Source of the DNA: Aestuariirhabdus haliotis
Lineage (GTDB): Bacteria; Pseudomonadota; Gammaproteobacteria; Pseudomonadales; Aestuariirhabdaceae
Reading direction: 5' to 3'
NCBI RefSeq assembly: GCF_023509475.1
Contig: NZ_JAKSDZ010000022.1
Location: 1 to 52,048, forward strand
Length of the DNA stretch: 52,048 nt
In this document: positions 28,462-36,692 of the stretch, in pieces
Layout: every line of letters begins with the position of its first letter
How positions within the stretch are numbered: the stretch's first letter is position 1
Program-made: the position numbers and the translations under genes
Notes under the pieces: model-generated
Told to the model about the DNA's origin: nothing
What the model saw: the letters and a program-made list of their open reading frames with translations, nothing else
Databases searched by the model: none

Positions 28462-28854
28462 TTAATCCCCATCCCTGAGATAGCGGCCAAGGTCTATGGT
28501 TTCCGTCGGATCAATATTCAGCGAATCGCGAATCTTCTTGAACAATGCGTCATATTCCTTGCTTTGCATAAAAATATTGGAGGCATTAACCGCATGTTCG
28601 CCATCATGAAGCACTTTCATGTCTTTTAGCTCTTCGCGGGTACGGTGAGCAAAGTTAAAGGCCATGTCTCGACGCATGTGGAACGAGCTTTCCAGATGAT
28701 TACCGTCGGCCATTTTGACATCCAGGGCAATCTGCACCGCTTTTTCGGCGTCGTTAGAATCGGTGGCGATAGTAACTTCGACATTGGCGTGGAGAGTGCG
28801 CCCGTCGGCTTTTACGAGTTGATAATGAACCGGGTCAAATTTAGTCACAGCCAT
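28462..28854 (-). CDS. Small conserved protein, possibly DUF5064-like
   Basis: About 130 residues from the ATG at 28854, which has GGAG six bases upstream. The pattern of alternating strands followed by FHMRRDMAFNFAHR recalls the DUF5064 family of pseudomonads, which has no known function, but I am not certain of the assignment. There is no signal peptide or membrane segment. It is monocistronic; its stop lies 78 nt upstream of nfo on the same strand. Confidence 0.6.
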   Translation of the reverse strand: MAVTKFDPVHYQLVKADGRTLHANVEVTIATDSNDAEKAVQIALDVKMADGNHLESSFHMRRDMAFNFAHRTREELKDMKVLHDGEHAVNASNIFMQSKEYDALFKKIRDSLNIDPTETIDLGRYLRDGD

Positions 28855-29071
28855 TGTGTTCTCCATTTCATCAAAAGGGTGATGACTACATAGTAGGGTA
28901 TAGGTTTGATGTTGTCAGCCTGTGGAAAATACTACTGCTATTTCAGTAAGTCCGTACGCTGTGTTGAAAGTTGGCAGGCCGGAACAGGGTCTTGAGGCTA
29001 GCGGTTAACGTCGAGATAAACGGGGTTGATTTTGGTGGAACCGAATACGGGAAAAGGGTTAAAGGAAATAG

Positions 29072-29881
29072 ATGTTTGTGTATGTAAAAAGAGGCGCTTG
29101 TATCCACCTGCTACGGCTAACAATGTCGGTCATGCTGTTGTTGGCAGGGATCTCATTATTGATGGCGCTTTTCCAAAACAGCATGCAGGTTCTGTTAATG
29201 GAGTCCACTTACGGCAGTCAGGGCCAGATTAATGCCTTTTTTCAACGCTTTTTGTTCCGGGGCGGAATAACGCCTCGTGAGCTATTGATGCTGCTGGCAC
29301 TTGGTAAAATCATGGCAGGGGTATTGTTGCTGATCAATCACTACCAGGTCATTGTGATCGGAACTGTAATTATTGGTCTGGCTCTAGGTATAGCGGCTCT
29401 GCCGGTGATGACGGTACCTATGGTAGAGCTTGAGGTAATGGCCTATACCTCCCCGGCGTTGTTGGTGCGAATAGCCGACGTGGGATTAATCTTATTGCTG
29501 GTGGCGCTGTTGATCGACCGGCAGTCAGCGGCTGGTTTTTCGATCACAGGGTTACGGTTGTTAACCCTGGGTATCGCCCTGCCTCTGGTGGTGGGTGCAG
29601 TGTTCCATGGTATGGCGAAAATCAACCACTTTGGTCTGCCTGCCTGGGTGTTGTTGCTCAGTGCGATACCCTTGTTGCTTGGTCGGGGGCGAATATTACA
29701 AGTAGGGGCAGGCTTATCCCTGGGGGTCTTGGTTTATTACCTCCTGCTTAGAGGCACAATGATCGAATCCTGGTGGCAATGGCAGACAATAACCGAATGG
29801 TTACCCATGATGGTGGGCTGCTGGATCCTGTTCTGTCGTGCTGGATTCCCAGCTGATAAGAGCATGGAAACCGAAGACTGA
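29072..29881 (+). CDS. Multi-pass membrane protein, unknown
   Basis: This 269-residue protein has about eight hydrophobic helices. It is preceded by a strong AAAGGAAAT binding site. The spacing of helices loosely resembles DoxX-like or MauE-like proteins, but no diagnostic motif is seen, so the function is left open. Its stop codon is immediately followed by the 19-bp repeat shared with both window ends (29881-29899). The original C-terminus may therefore have been altered if an element once inserted here. Confidence 0.65.
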   Translation: MFVYVKRGACIHLLRLTMSVMLLLAGISLLMALFQNSMQVLLMESTYGSQGQINAFFQRFLFRGGITPRELLMLLALGKIMAGVLLLINHYQVIVIGTVIIGLALGIAALPVMTVPMVELEVMAYTSPALLVRIADVGLILLLVALLIDRQSAAGFSITGLRLLTLGIALPLVVGAVFHGMAKINHFGLPAWVLLLSAIPLLLGRGRILQVGAGLSLGVLVYYLLLRGTMIESWWQWQTITEWLPMMVGCWILFCRAGFPADKSMETED

Positions 29882-29899
29882 TTAATCAGAGGTGCCTTA
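29881..29899 (+). repeat. Solo copy of the terminal-repeat core
   Basis: ATTAATCAGAGGTGCCTTA is identical to 75-93 and, in reverse complement, to 51954-51972. The longer flanking homology of those two copies is absent here. It overlaps the last base of the preceding stop codon. It may be an excision scar, a solo inverted repeat, or an insertion target sequence. Confidence 0.6.
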
Positions 29900-30045
29900 T
29901 ATAACGGAAGATCTGGTGCAGGTATCTTTTAAATTCTAACTGTTATTGCTGTTTGCTCCTGATTGTTGAAAAAACAACCAGAAAAAGCGGTATACTCTGG
30001 TTGTGAGCGGTTACCGTTAATAGTGTCAGAAGCGAGGTTGTGGTC

Positions 30046-30279
30046 ATGCCAGTAGAAGGACTTTCCGTATCGTCTCCAGTGACCCCGAATACTAACCAGG
30101 GCAATCAGGATCGAGTCCAGCAGCAGCGCCAGCAGGTAGAGCAGGCGCAACAGGTGGAACAACAGCAAGAAGATGTGGCTCAGGTGCAGCAGGTTGAGCA
30201 AAGCCAGGAAGCTCGTCAGGAAGAGCAAATTCAGGATCAGGAGAACCGGGTAGGCACCCAGATTGATCTGAGTGCCTGA
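30046..30279 (+). CDS. Gln/Glu-rich small protein
   Basis: A protein of 77-79 residues (GTG at 30040 or ATG at 30046). The first 20 residues are Ser/Pro/Thr-rich. The remainder is a run of Gln, Glu and Val in an imperfect QVEQ pattern, predicted to be one long helix or coiled coil, or intrinsically disordered. There is no signal peptide. It has its own upstream region and a strong terminator, so it looks like a real transcription unit despite low complexity. I do not recognise a family. Confidence 0.6.
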   Translation: MPVEGLSVSSPVTPNTNQGNQDRVQQQRQQVEQAQQVEQQQEDVAQVQQVEQSQEARQEEQIQDQENRVGTQIDLSA

Positions 30280-30365
30280 CCGGTCAGCCAAGGCCAGCAA
30301 AGCGCTTTTTCTTTACAGGTTATAAGCGGCGGTGTGGTGTCTTGTATAGATCGTTTAAATCCAAT

Positions 30366-30394
30366 AAAAAAGGGAACTCAGGTTCCCTTTTTTA
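30366..30394. terminator. Bidirectional intrinsic terminator
   Basis: AAAAAAGGGAAC and GTTCCCTTTTTT flank a short loop, giving a stem with an A-tract before and a T-tract after. It serves the Gln-rich gene on the plus strand and, convergently, marC on the minus strand. Confidence 0.93.
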
Positions 30395-30457
30395 TTGCTG
30401 CGAACCGGACCAGGCCAGCTTATTGCACAGATAGGGCCTGGCCACAGGCCAGATCAC

Positions 30458-31048
30458 TTACACCATAAAATTTCTTACCCCGGTGAAAAATATCTGCGCC
30501 GCAATGGCCGATACAAACAGCCCTGTGACCTTGGTCAGGATCACCTGAACCTCGGGGCGATTAAGGAATCGCGCCCGGTTCGATAACCGCAACAGTAGCC
30601 CGACGGCAATCACCGCGCAGAACAGCGATAAGGCAACAGTAATGCGTTCCTGGGTGCTGTTAACCTCGGCGCCAATAACCATCAACACACCGATAACGCC
30701 GGGGCCAACAGTGATAGGCATGGCCAGGGGCACCACAGCAATCTCCTGACCATGGTCGGCAGAGACATCGGAGCGTCCATTGATCATCGACAGGGCTGAC
30801 AGGAAGAGCACGGCACCGGCACCGATCCGAAAAGCATCCAGGGTGATGCTGAACAGTTCGAAAATGGTTTCACCGGCAAAGAAAATGATAAGGCTACTGA
30901 TCATAACCGCCACAGTAACCTTGTTAGCAATGCGGTTCTTCTCGGGTGCCCCCAGATTTTTTGTTAACGAGGCAAAAACCGAAACCACAAAAAACGGGGT
31001 AAAAATAAAGAAAATCTTAAGGAAATAATGAATAAAAACCGGGGTCAT
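30458..31048 (-). CDS. marC: MarC family inner-membrane protein
   Basis: About 196 residues from the ATG at 31048, which has an AGGGAGA site upstream; an upstream in-frame extension to 31135 lacks support. Six membrane helices fit the MarC/NAAT family: FFIFTPFFVVSVFASLT in helix one and PLAMPITVGPGVIGVLM in the central re-entrant region. Despite its name, E. coli MarC is not shown to mediate multidrug resistance; some relatives are described as amino-acid transporters. It is divergent from the next gene and ends at the shared terminator. Confidence 0.88.
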   Translation of the reverse strand: MTPVFIHYFLKIFFIFTPFFVVSVFASLTKNLGAPEKNRIANKVTVAVMISSLIIFFAGETIFELFSITLDAFRIGAGAVLFLSALSMINGRSDVSADHGQEIAVVPLAMPITVGPGVIGVLMVIGAEVNSTQERITVALSLFCAVIAVGLLLRLSNRARFLNRPEVQVILTKVTGLFVSAIAAQIFFTGVRNFMV

Positions 31049-31263
31049 AACCGATCTCCCTAATCCAGTTGAGGCGCTTACCTGTAGAGAGTGTGGTAGC
31101 GCGCGCAGGGTAAAGAGATACGGTATCGAACGCAACCGTTTTAAGGCTTTGTCAGTGTCACCTGTTGTACCCCGAGAGGGACATCCAGGGGGCGAAACCG
31201 CTGATCCATGCGCTGGGAGGATGGCGGTCTCCTGGATTCTCTAATAACCTTATTGAAAAGCTG

Positions 31264-32136
31264 ATGGATGGAACAGGGTTGCTACTGGCTAAACAGGGAG
31301 AAGGGCAGTTGGTCCCAATATTGTCATGGAAGAAGAGATACCTCGGTGTCGACGTACGCCGTGCTCTATTGTTGTTGCTGGGAGGGCTCTTGGCACCTCT
31401 GCTGAATGCGGCTCCCCTGGAATTGCAGTTGAACGCCTACCATCTCCCTCCTTTTGCCTATGACCCGCAACGCTCCGATCAACATCAGGGTTTTATGGTT
31501 GAATTGATCGCTTTGGCGGGGCGGGAGCTGGGCTGGAAAATAGAGCCTCGTTATCTGCCTTTTGAAAGGTCGACCCGAGCTTTCGGGCGGGGTGAAGGGG
31601 ACCTGCATGTCGCTGTCATTCCTTCTGATAGAGCCGAGCTGGACCTGTTGCAAGAGAAATGGGCCTGTGCAGATTCATTGATGACACTGAGGGTATACCG
31701 TTATGACAATCTTGAATTTGTCACCGAGGATGAATCACAAACCCCTGGGGCTGACCTTCTGGTGGCAGGGCCTTTGCGAGACCTGGTGTTGCCTCGGGTA
31801 GAGCCATCGACTGATGTTCAGGTGGTGAACGAAACTTTCCGTCTGAGCAAGATGTTTTGGTACGAACGGGCACGCTCGGCCATTATTGCCGGCTTGACGA
31901 TGGAGGATTTTTTCTCCGCCACACCGCCAGATTTTGACTATCAACGAACGCTGTTGTTTCAGGAGCAGGTGAAGCTCTGCATGAATCGTTCATTGATTAA
32001 TGTTGAGGGCAAGCTGAAACGCTTTATGAGCGCCTGGAAACGCCTCTATCGTGATCGGGATCAGGAGCCGGTACGCAGCATTTTGCAATATTATCAGGTA
32101 GAGTCCTATTGGTGGCTCGACGAGCTTCATCGTTAA
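31264..32136 (+). CDS. Periplasmic solute-binding-like protein (SBP_bac_3 type)
   Basis: The mature region has the features of family 3 binding proteins: LQLNAYHLPPFAYD at the start, GFMVELIALAGRELGW, then YLPFERSTRAFGRGEGDLHVAV. The likely signal peptide (RRALLLLLGGLLAPLLNA) lies well inside the longest reading, so the true start is probably near 31264 (ATG) or 31309 (TTG preceded by AGGGAG). No transporter genes are adjacent. Such orphans often act as sensors or are of unknown role. It precedes the TraB/GumN gene by about 110 nt. Confidence 0.7.
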   Translation: MDGTGLLLAKQGEGQLVPILSWKKRYLGVDVRRALLLLLGGLLAPLLNAAPLELQLNAYHLPPFAYDPQRSDQHQGFMVELIALAGRELGWKIEPRYLPFERSTRAFGRGEGDLHVAVIPSDRAELDLLQEKWACADSLMTLRVYRYDNLEFVTEDESQTPGADLLVAGPLRDLVLPRVEPSTDVQVVNETFRLSKMFWYERARSAIIAGLTMEDFFSATPPDFDYQRTLLFQEQVKLCMNRSLINVEGKLKRFMSAWKRLYRDRDQEPVRSILQYYQVESYWWLDELHR

Positions 32137-32244
32137 GTGCCAAGTCCGACCCTGGGTCCTCTGTCGGTGAATAAGCGGGTGAGGACCCGTTACGGCTTAT
32201 CAGCTTCGCGAATACCCCCTTTGACTCTGTCACGAGTGTTGCCT

Positions 32245-33150
32245 ATGACCAGCCAATTCTACAAGTCACTTCTTTGTTGTGCCCTGCTTCTGGTATCGAG
32301 TGGGTGGCCGCAAGGATCCCTGGCCGAGAGCCTGATTATGGCCGACGGTGAGGGGGCCGTCTGGCGGATCAGCAGTGGTGGCCAACAGCTGTTTATCGGC
32401 GGCACCCTGCATATGCTGGGGGCAGAAGATTATCCGCTGCCTGAGCCCTTTGCTTTGGCTTACCAGCAAGCCGATGCGGTGTTTTTTGAGGCGGATCTGG
32501 CGTTAATCGAATCTCCGGCATTTCAAACCAAACTGATGGCGGTGATGCTGTATCCCGAAGGTGACAGCCTGGAAAACCGATTAAGTCCCGATGTGTATCG
32601 TCAGCTTGAGGCGTATTGCCGCAGCAAGGGATATCCGATGGACCTGTTGCGCACCTTTCGACCCGGGCTGGTCTCGGTGACCTTGTCGGTTATGGAGATG
32701 CAACGACTGGGTATGGCGGGGACCGGTGTCGACCAGTACTTTTTCCGTAAGGCCCAGCTCGATGGCAAGGCGATTGGTGAACTGGAGACGGTCGATGAGC
32801 AGCTGGCCGCAATGTCTGCCATGGGGGAGGGCATAGAGGACCAGATGATTCTTAACACGCTGCGTGACCTTAAGACCCTGCCGAATACTCTGGTGTTGGT
32901 CAAACAGGCCTGGCGTAGCGGTGACCTGGCGATACTGGAACAAGATGTGATGGCGCCGATGCAAAATGATTACCCGGATATCTATCGCGAACTCCTGGTA
33001 GAGCGAAACAATGCCTGGATGCAAGAGATTGAGCGGTTGTTACAAAACGACCAGACCGAGCTGGTATTAGTTGGAACCCTGCACCTGGTAGGGAATGATG
33101 GTATTTTGCAACAGCTACGCCAGCAGGGTTATACCGTCGAGCGCTGGTGA
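32245..33150 (+). CDS. TraB/GumN family protein
   Basis: About 301 residues from the ATG at 32245, which gives a clean signal peptide (to about residue 27). The family's paired motifs are present: FIGGTLHMLG near the N-terminus and LVLVGTLHLVG near the C-terminus, each with the GxxH signature of the TIKI/TraB metalloprotease-like fold. Eukaryotic TIKI proteins are metalloproteases; bacterial function is mostly unknown. Its end overlaps the convergent Crp-family gene by 22 nt. Confidence 0.88.
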   Translation: MTSQFYKSLLCCALLLVSSGWPQGSLAESLIMADGEGAVWRISSGGQQLFIGGTLHMLGAEDYPLPEPFALAYQQADAVFFEADLALIESPAFQTKLMAVMLYPEGDSLENRLSPDVYRQLEAYCRSKGYPMDLLRTFRPGLVSVTLSVMEMQRLGMAGTGVDQYFFRKAQLDGKAIGELETVDEQLAAMSAMGEGIEDQMILNTLRDLKTLPNTLVLVKQAWRSGDLAILEQDVMAPMQNDYPDIYRELLVERNNAWMQEIERLLQNDQTELVLVGTLHLVGNDGILQQLRQQGYTVERW

Positions 33151-33854
33151 GCCCTGGCGTTGTTGGGACTTACTTCCCGAGCTTGCACCAATGCTCGTAG
33201 GGCGTCGGGTCGATCTATCTTGATACTGGCATAGCTCAGCTCAATCCAGCCTTGTTGTTGCCAGTTTTTCAGTACTCTGTGCAGGCTTTGTCGGGTAATG
33301 CCCAGCATGTCGGCAATCTGCGCCTGGGAATATTGCAGATGCTGCGTGGCATCCGGCCGATGCAGGCGGCACAGACGCAATAACTGACTGGCGACTCGCG
33401 TCGTCAGATCATAGAACGCCGACTCTTCCAACAGCTGTCCTGCCAGCCGGATGCGACGACAGAGGATACGAATAAAGTGGCGATAGAGTTCGGGGTGTTC
33501 GGACAACACCCGATCAAACTCCGTTAGTGGGATCATCAGCAACTCACTCTGAACAATGGCGGTGGCTGTTTGCGCGTAGGGTTCCCCGTCTAGCGCCGGA
33601 ATTTCCCCGCACCACCAACCGGCTTCGATGGTACCAAATAACAGCTGTTTGCCGGTGCTGTCGCTGGCTGTGAGCTGGATCTCGCCGCTAAGCAAACCAT
33701 AAAACCCCTTGGGCTTATCTCCTCTCCGGTACAGAACCTGCGAGGGCGGTAGCTGAATATGACGAGCGTGCTTTAGCAGCGATTGCTGCAGGTTCGGATC
33801 CATTGAGGCAAACAAGCCACTGCTGGTGAGTTGGGCCGCATCGGCGGAAGGCAT
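33129..33854 (-). CDS. Crp/Fnr family transcription regulator
   Basis: A 241-residue regulator. It has a cyclic-nucleotide-binding-type beta barrel (about 20-125), a dimer helix, and a winged helix with YSQAQIADMLGITRQSLHRVL as recognition region (about 175-200). It lacks the N-terminal cysteine cluster of Fnr, and its few cysteines are scattered, so oxygen sensing by an Fe-S cluster is unlikely. It is divergently transcribed from an HMG-CoA reductase gene with about 110 nt between them, so it is a candidate regulator of that gene. Confidence 0.9.
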   Translation of the reverse strand: MPSADAAQLTSSGLFASMDPNLQQSLLKHARHIQLPPSQVLYRRGDKPKGFYGLLSGEIQLTASDSTGKQLLFGTIEAGWWCGEIPALDGEPYAQTATAIVQSELLMIPLTEFDRVLSEHPELYRHFIRILCRRIRLAGQLLEESAFYDLTTRVASQLLRLCRLHRPDATQHLQYSQAQIADMLGITRQSLHRVLKNWQQQGWIELSYASIKIDRPDALRALVQAREVSPNNARAHQRSTV

Positions 33855-33882
33855 GTTTGATTTCCTGTGAACTGTAACTTTT

Positions 33883-33911
33883 TTGACGGTGTTGTCGGTC
33901 AGGCCAATCTA
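33883..33911 (+). promoter_or_regulatory. Possible promoter of the HMG-CoA reductase gene
   Basis: TTGACG at 33883 and AATCTA at 33906 are separated by 17 nt. The -10 element is weak. A TGTGA half-site just upstream (in CCTGTGAACTG) could bind a Crp-family protein. This is suggestive only. Confidence 0.3.
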
Positions 33912-33966
33912 CACTGTACGGGTTTCAACGGCTGGGTGCACCGGCCCGCAACAGGGAGCGAGGATT

Positions 33967-35133
33967 ATGGCTGACAGGATTCCCCGAAATAAAGATAACG
34001 ATAATAGCGAAACCATGGCGTCCCAGCGGCGCGATTTTATCCAGCAGCAAACGGGTTCGACAGCCCGGCATCTGGGGCATTACTCGATTGACGCCGAGTC
34101 CACTCAAGGCAATATCGAGCACTTTACCGGTGTAGCCCAGGTGCCGCTGGGACTCGCCGGGCCGTTGCGGGTTAACGGCGAGCACGCCCAGGGAGACTTT
34201 TATGTGCCCATGGCAACCACAGAAGGCACCTTGGTGGCCAGCTACAACCGGGGCATGCGGTTACTGCGTGACGCCGGGGGCATTACCGTATCGGTGGTAG
34301 ATGATGCCATGCAGCGGGCCCCGGTGTTTGTCTTTAAAGACGCGCGCCAGGCTCGGGATTTTGGTGTCTGGGTCGAACAGAATATTGCGGCCATCCGTGA
34401 AGTTGCCGAATCCACAACGTCCAGTGGCAAATTGCTGCGCATTGATCAATACGCAGCAGCCTGTTTGCGCTACCTGCGCTTTAACTTTTCAACCGGTGAT
34501 GCCGCAGGCCAGAACATGGTGGGGCGCGCAACGTTCGCAGCCTGTGAATGGATCATGCAACAGTATCAGGGCATAGAACGTTATATGTTGTCGGGCAGTA
34601 TGGATACCGACAAGAAACATTCACAGCTCAATACCCTGCACAGTCGGGGCAAGCGGGTTATCGCGGAGGCGGTGATTCCAGACCATTTGCTGCGCGAGCA
34701 GATGGGCGTCTCGGCCGAGTTGTTGTTTCGCTCCCGCCAGATCAGCAACACCGGCTCGTTTATGGCCGGAGCGATGAACAATGGCTCCCATTCGGCCAAC
34801 GGTATTACGGCCCTGTTTATCGCCACCGGGCAGGATGTCGCCAATGTGGCCGAATCTTCGGCAGCGGTGGTCTATGTCACGTTGACGCCGGAGGGGGATT
34901 ACTATTATTCCATCACCCTGCCGTCGTTGATTGTAGCGACCCATGGTGGCGGTACCGGGCTTCCGACCCAGCAGGAGTGCCTGCAGATGTTGGGCTGTTC
35001 CGGTAGTGGCAAGGTTAACAAACTGGCGGAAATTATTGGTGCGACCGTACTCTGTGGCGAACTGTCGCTGGGAGCGGCGGTGATTGCCGGCGACTGGGTC
35101 ACCAGTCACGAACAATACGGGCGTAATCGTTAA
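33967..35133 (+). CDS. Hydroxymethylglutaryl-CoA reductase (class I-like)
   Basis: This 388-residue enzyme reduces HMG-CoA to mevalonate. The start at 33967 has GGGAGCGAGG upstream. Catalytic residues are in place: Glu86 (MATTEGTLVAS), Lys216/217 (SMDTDKKHS), Asp290 (ATGQD) and a C-terminal His381 (SHEQYGR). HGGGTGLPTQQ and GELSLGAAVIAGD complete the fold. The C-terminus with His and the DTDKK box point to class I (NADPH type) rather than the catabolic class II enzyme. No other mevalonate-pathway gene is in the window, and gammaproteobacteria normally use the MEP pathway, so its role here is unclear. Confidence 0.9.
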   Translation: MADRIPRNKDNDNSETMASQRRDFIQQQTGSTARHLGHYSIDAESTQGNIEHFTGVAQVPLGLAGPLRVNGEHAQGDFYVPMATTEGTLVASYNRGMRLLRDAGGITVSVVDDAMQRAPVFVFKDARQARDFGVWVEQNIAAIREVAESTTSSGKLLRIDQYAAACLRYLRFNFSTGDAAGQNMVGRATFAACEWIMQQYQGIERYMLSGSMDTDKKHSQLNTLHSRGKRVIAEAVIPDHLLREQMGVSAELLFRSRQISNTGSFMAGAMNNGSHSANGITALFIATGQDVANVAESSAAVVYVTLTPEGDYYYSITLPSLIVATHGGGTGLPTQQECLQMLGCSGSGKVNKLAEIIGATVLCGELSLGAAVIAGDWVTSHEQYGRNR

Positions 35134-35197
35134 GGCAACTCTGTTTGACGGTCGGACTCACAGTCTGTTGCTGACCAACCCGTACAGCAGCCATTAA

Positions 35198-35229
35198 AAT
35201 GGCCGGCAACCCTGAGGTGACCGGCCATT
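35198..35229. terminator. Hairpin between hmgR and gcvT
   Basis: AATGGCCGG and CCGGCCATT form a 9-bp perfect stem with a 14-nt loop between convergent genes. On the minus strand it is followed by TTTAATGG, a modest U-tract, so it probably terminates gcvT and perhaps the reductase transcript. Confidence 0.7.
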
Positions 35230-35245
35230 GTTGAAGGGTGAATGA

Positions 35246-36367
35246 TTAACCTCGGTAGTAGCGCTGTTCAACAAAAGGCGTGCGCGAAACAGTCAATGGT
35301 AGCTGTTTGCCTCGCACCAGAGCGAATACCTGGGTATCGATGACGCTGTACGGCGTCTCTACATAGCCCATGGCAACCGGCGCGTTGATGCTGGGGCCAA
35401 AACTGCCGCTGGTGACCACGCCAATCTTGTCGCCATCGGCGTTGACCAGTTCGGCACCCTCACGAATCGGTGCTCGACCCTCGGCCAGTAAACCGACCCG
35501 TTTGCGCTTGTAGCTCTTGTTGGCAATCTGCTCGAAGATAATTTCGGCACCGGGGAAACCACCAGCGCGCTCGCCATCGGCACGGCGGGGCTTGCTGATG
35601 GCCCAGATCAGGCTGCCCTCGATCGGCGTCGTGGTGGTGTCGATATCGTGGCCATACAAGCATAAACCGGCTTCCAGGCGCAGTGAATCCCGAGCCCCCA
35701 GGCCAATGGCTTCGACCTCTGGCTGCTCCAGAAACAGGCGGCACAGGCGTTCGGCATCGCTGCTTGGGATAGAGATCTCGTAACCGTCTTCACCGGTATA
35801 ACCGGAACGGCTGACAAAGCACTCGACGCCGTCGATGGTCATCAAACGGGAGTCCATAAACACCATGTTGGCGACTTCGGGAGCGATTCGGCTCAGGGCG
35901 GTGACCGCTGCCGGTCCTTGCAAGGCCACCAGTGCTCGATCATCCAGACGCTCCAGCTGCACATCCTCACCCAGATGCGCTTGCATATGAGCAATGTCCT
36001 GCTCTTTGCAGGCTGCGTTGACCACAACATAGAGATGGTCGCCGTAGTTGGTCACCATCAGGTCATCGAGCAGGCCGCCTTGCTCGTTGGTAAACAGGGC
36101 ATAGCGTTGCTTGCCAGCGGGCAGGTCGATAATGTCGACCGGTACCAGGGTTTCCAGAGCGGCGGCGGCATTGGCACCCACCAATTTGACCTGACCCATA
36201 TGGGAGACATCGAAGAGACCGGCTTTTTCCCGTGTGTGCAGATGTTCTTTCTTGACCCCGAGCGGGTACTGAACGGGCATATCGTAACCGGCAAAGGGCA
36301 CCATCTTGGCTCCCAGTTCCACATGTAAATCGTACAGCGGTGTTTTCAGTAATGGGCTATCAGACAT
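35246..36367 (-). CDS. gcvT: Aminomethyltransferase (glycine cleavage T protein)
   Basis: About 373 residues from the ATG at 36367 (GGAG seven bases upstream). The protein transfers the methylene group from the aminomethyl-lipoyl H protein to tetrahydrofolate, releasing ammonia. Typical segments are FAGYDMPVQYPLGVKKEHLHTR, VSHMGQ, SRSGYTGEDGYEIS and the C-terminal TSGSFGPSINAPVAMGYV. The other glycine-cleavage genes (gcvH, gcvP) are not adjacent, so this is a split system. Formate-THF ligase lies 0.8 kb away on the same strand. A TTCCTATAGGAA palindrome sits upstream. Confidence 0.94.
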   Translation of the reverse strand: MSDSPLLKTPLYDLHVELGAKMVPFAGYDMPVQYPLGVKKEHLHTREKAGLFDVSHMGQVKLVGANAAAALETLVPVDIIDLPAGKQRYALFTNEQGGLLDDLMVTNYGDHLYVVVNAACKEQDIAHMQAHLGEDVQLERLDDRALVALQGPAAVTALSRIAPEVANMVFMDSRLMTIDGVECFVSRSGYTGEDGYEISIPSSDAERLCRLFLEQPEVEAIGLGARDSLRLEAGLCLYGHDIDTTTTPIEGSLIWAISKPRRADGERAGGFPGAEIIFEQIANKSYKRKRVGLLAEGRAPIREGAELVNADGDKIGVVTSGSFGPSINAPVAMGYVETPYSVIDTQVFALVRGKQLPLTVSRTPFVEQRYYRG

Positions 36368-36692
36368 AGGGGTCTCCGGGTTGAGCCAGTGCAATATCGG
36401 GTTCACTAACAGTAGTCGATAGCGCCCGATTTCACAGCTGGAGGGTCTCTTGTTTTTGGGATTAAGTTTCCTATAGGAATCAAAGTATAGTCTTAGGAAA
36501 CATAAGAAAAAAGCCTTTTTGTGTCTCGGTGCCCTGTTTCTGAGCCGAGTTTCAGGGCCTGAAGGCTGCGCTTGAATACCGGCCAGATGGGGCTAGGATC
36601 AACAGAGTAGAGCGATCCCGGGCGAAGCTGAGATATAGGCCGTTACCGGATTGTGGAAACTGTTATCACAGCGCCTGAAAGGAACTCAGCCC
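36368..36692. other. Divergent intergenic region, gcvT / lipoprotein
   Basis: About 325 bp. It contains the palindrome described next and two overlapping, mutually exclusive hairpins: CTCGG/CCGAG (36525-36549) and GCCCTG/CAGGGC (36531-36558). I looked for a glycine riboswitch upstream of gcvT and did not find the conserved core. The rest shows nothing specific. Confidence 0.45.
36468..36501. promoter_or_regulatory. Palindromic operator candidate upstream of gcvT
   Basis: TTCCTATAGGAA (36468-36479) is a perfect 12-bp palindrome. A second half-site, TTAGGAAAC (36493-36501), is inverse to GTTTCCTA at the left, giving an extended inverted repeat about 100 nt upstream of the gcvT start. The AT-rich spacing suggests promoter overlap and a repressor or activator site. 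The binding protein is unknown. Confidence 0.45.

Noticed and set aside
30100-30279. Gln-rich repeats as a CRISPR or satellite array
   Set aside because: The CAG/CAA repeats are coding and irregular, with no spacers.
31165-31263. N-terminal extension of the binding-protein gene at 31264
   Set aside because: It would bury the signal peptide about 60 residues inside the protein and has no good ribosome binding site.
36368-36692. Glycine riboswitch upstream of gcvT
   Set aside because: The conserved paired aptamer core was not found on the minus strand.
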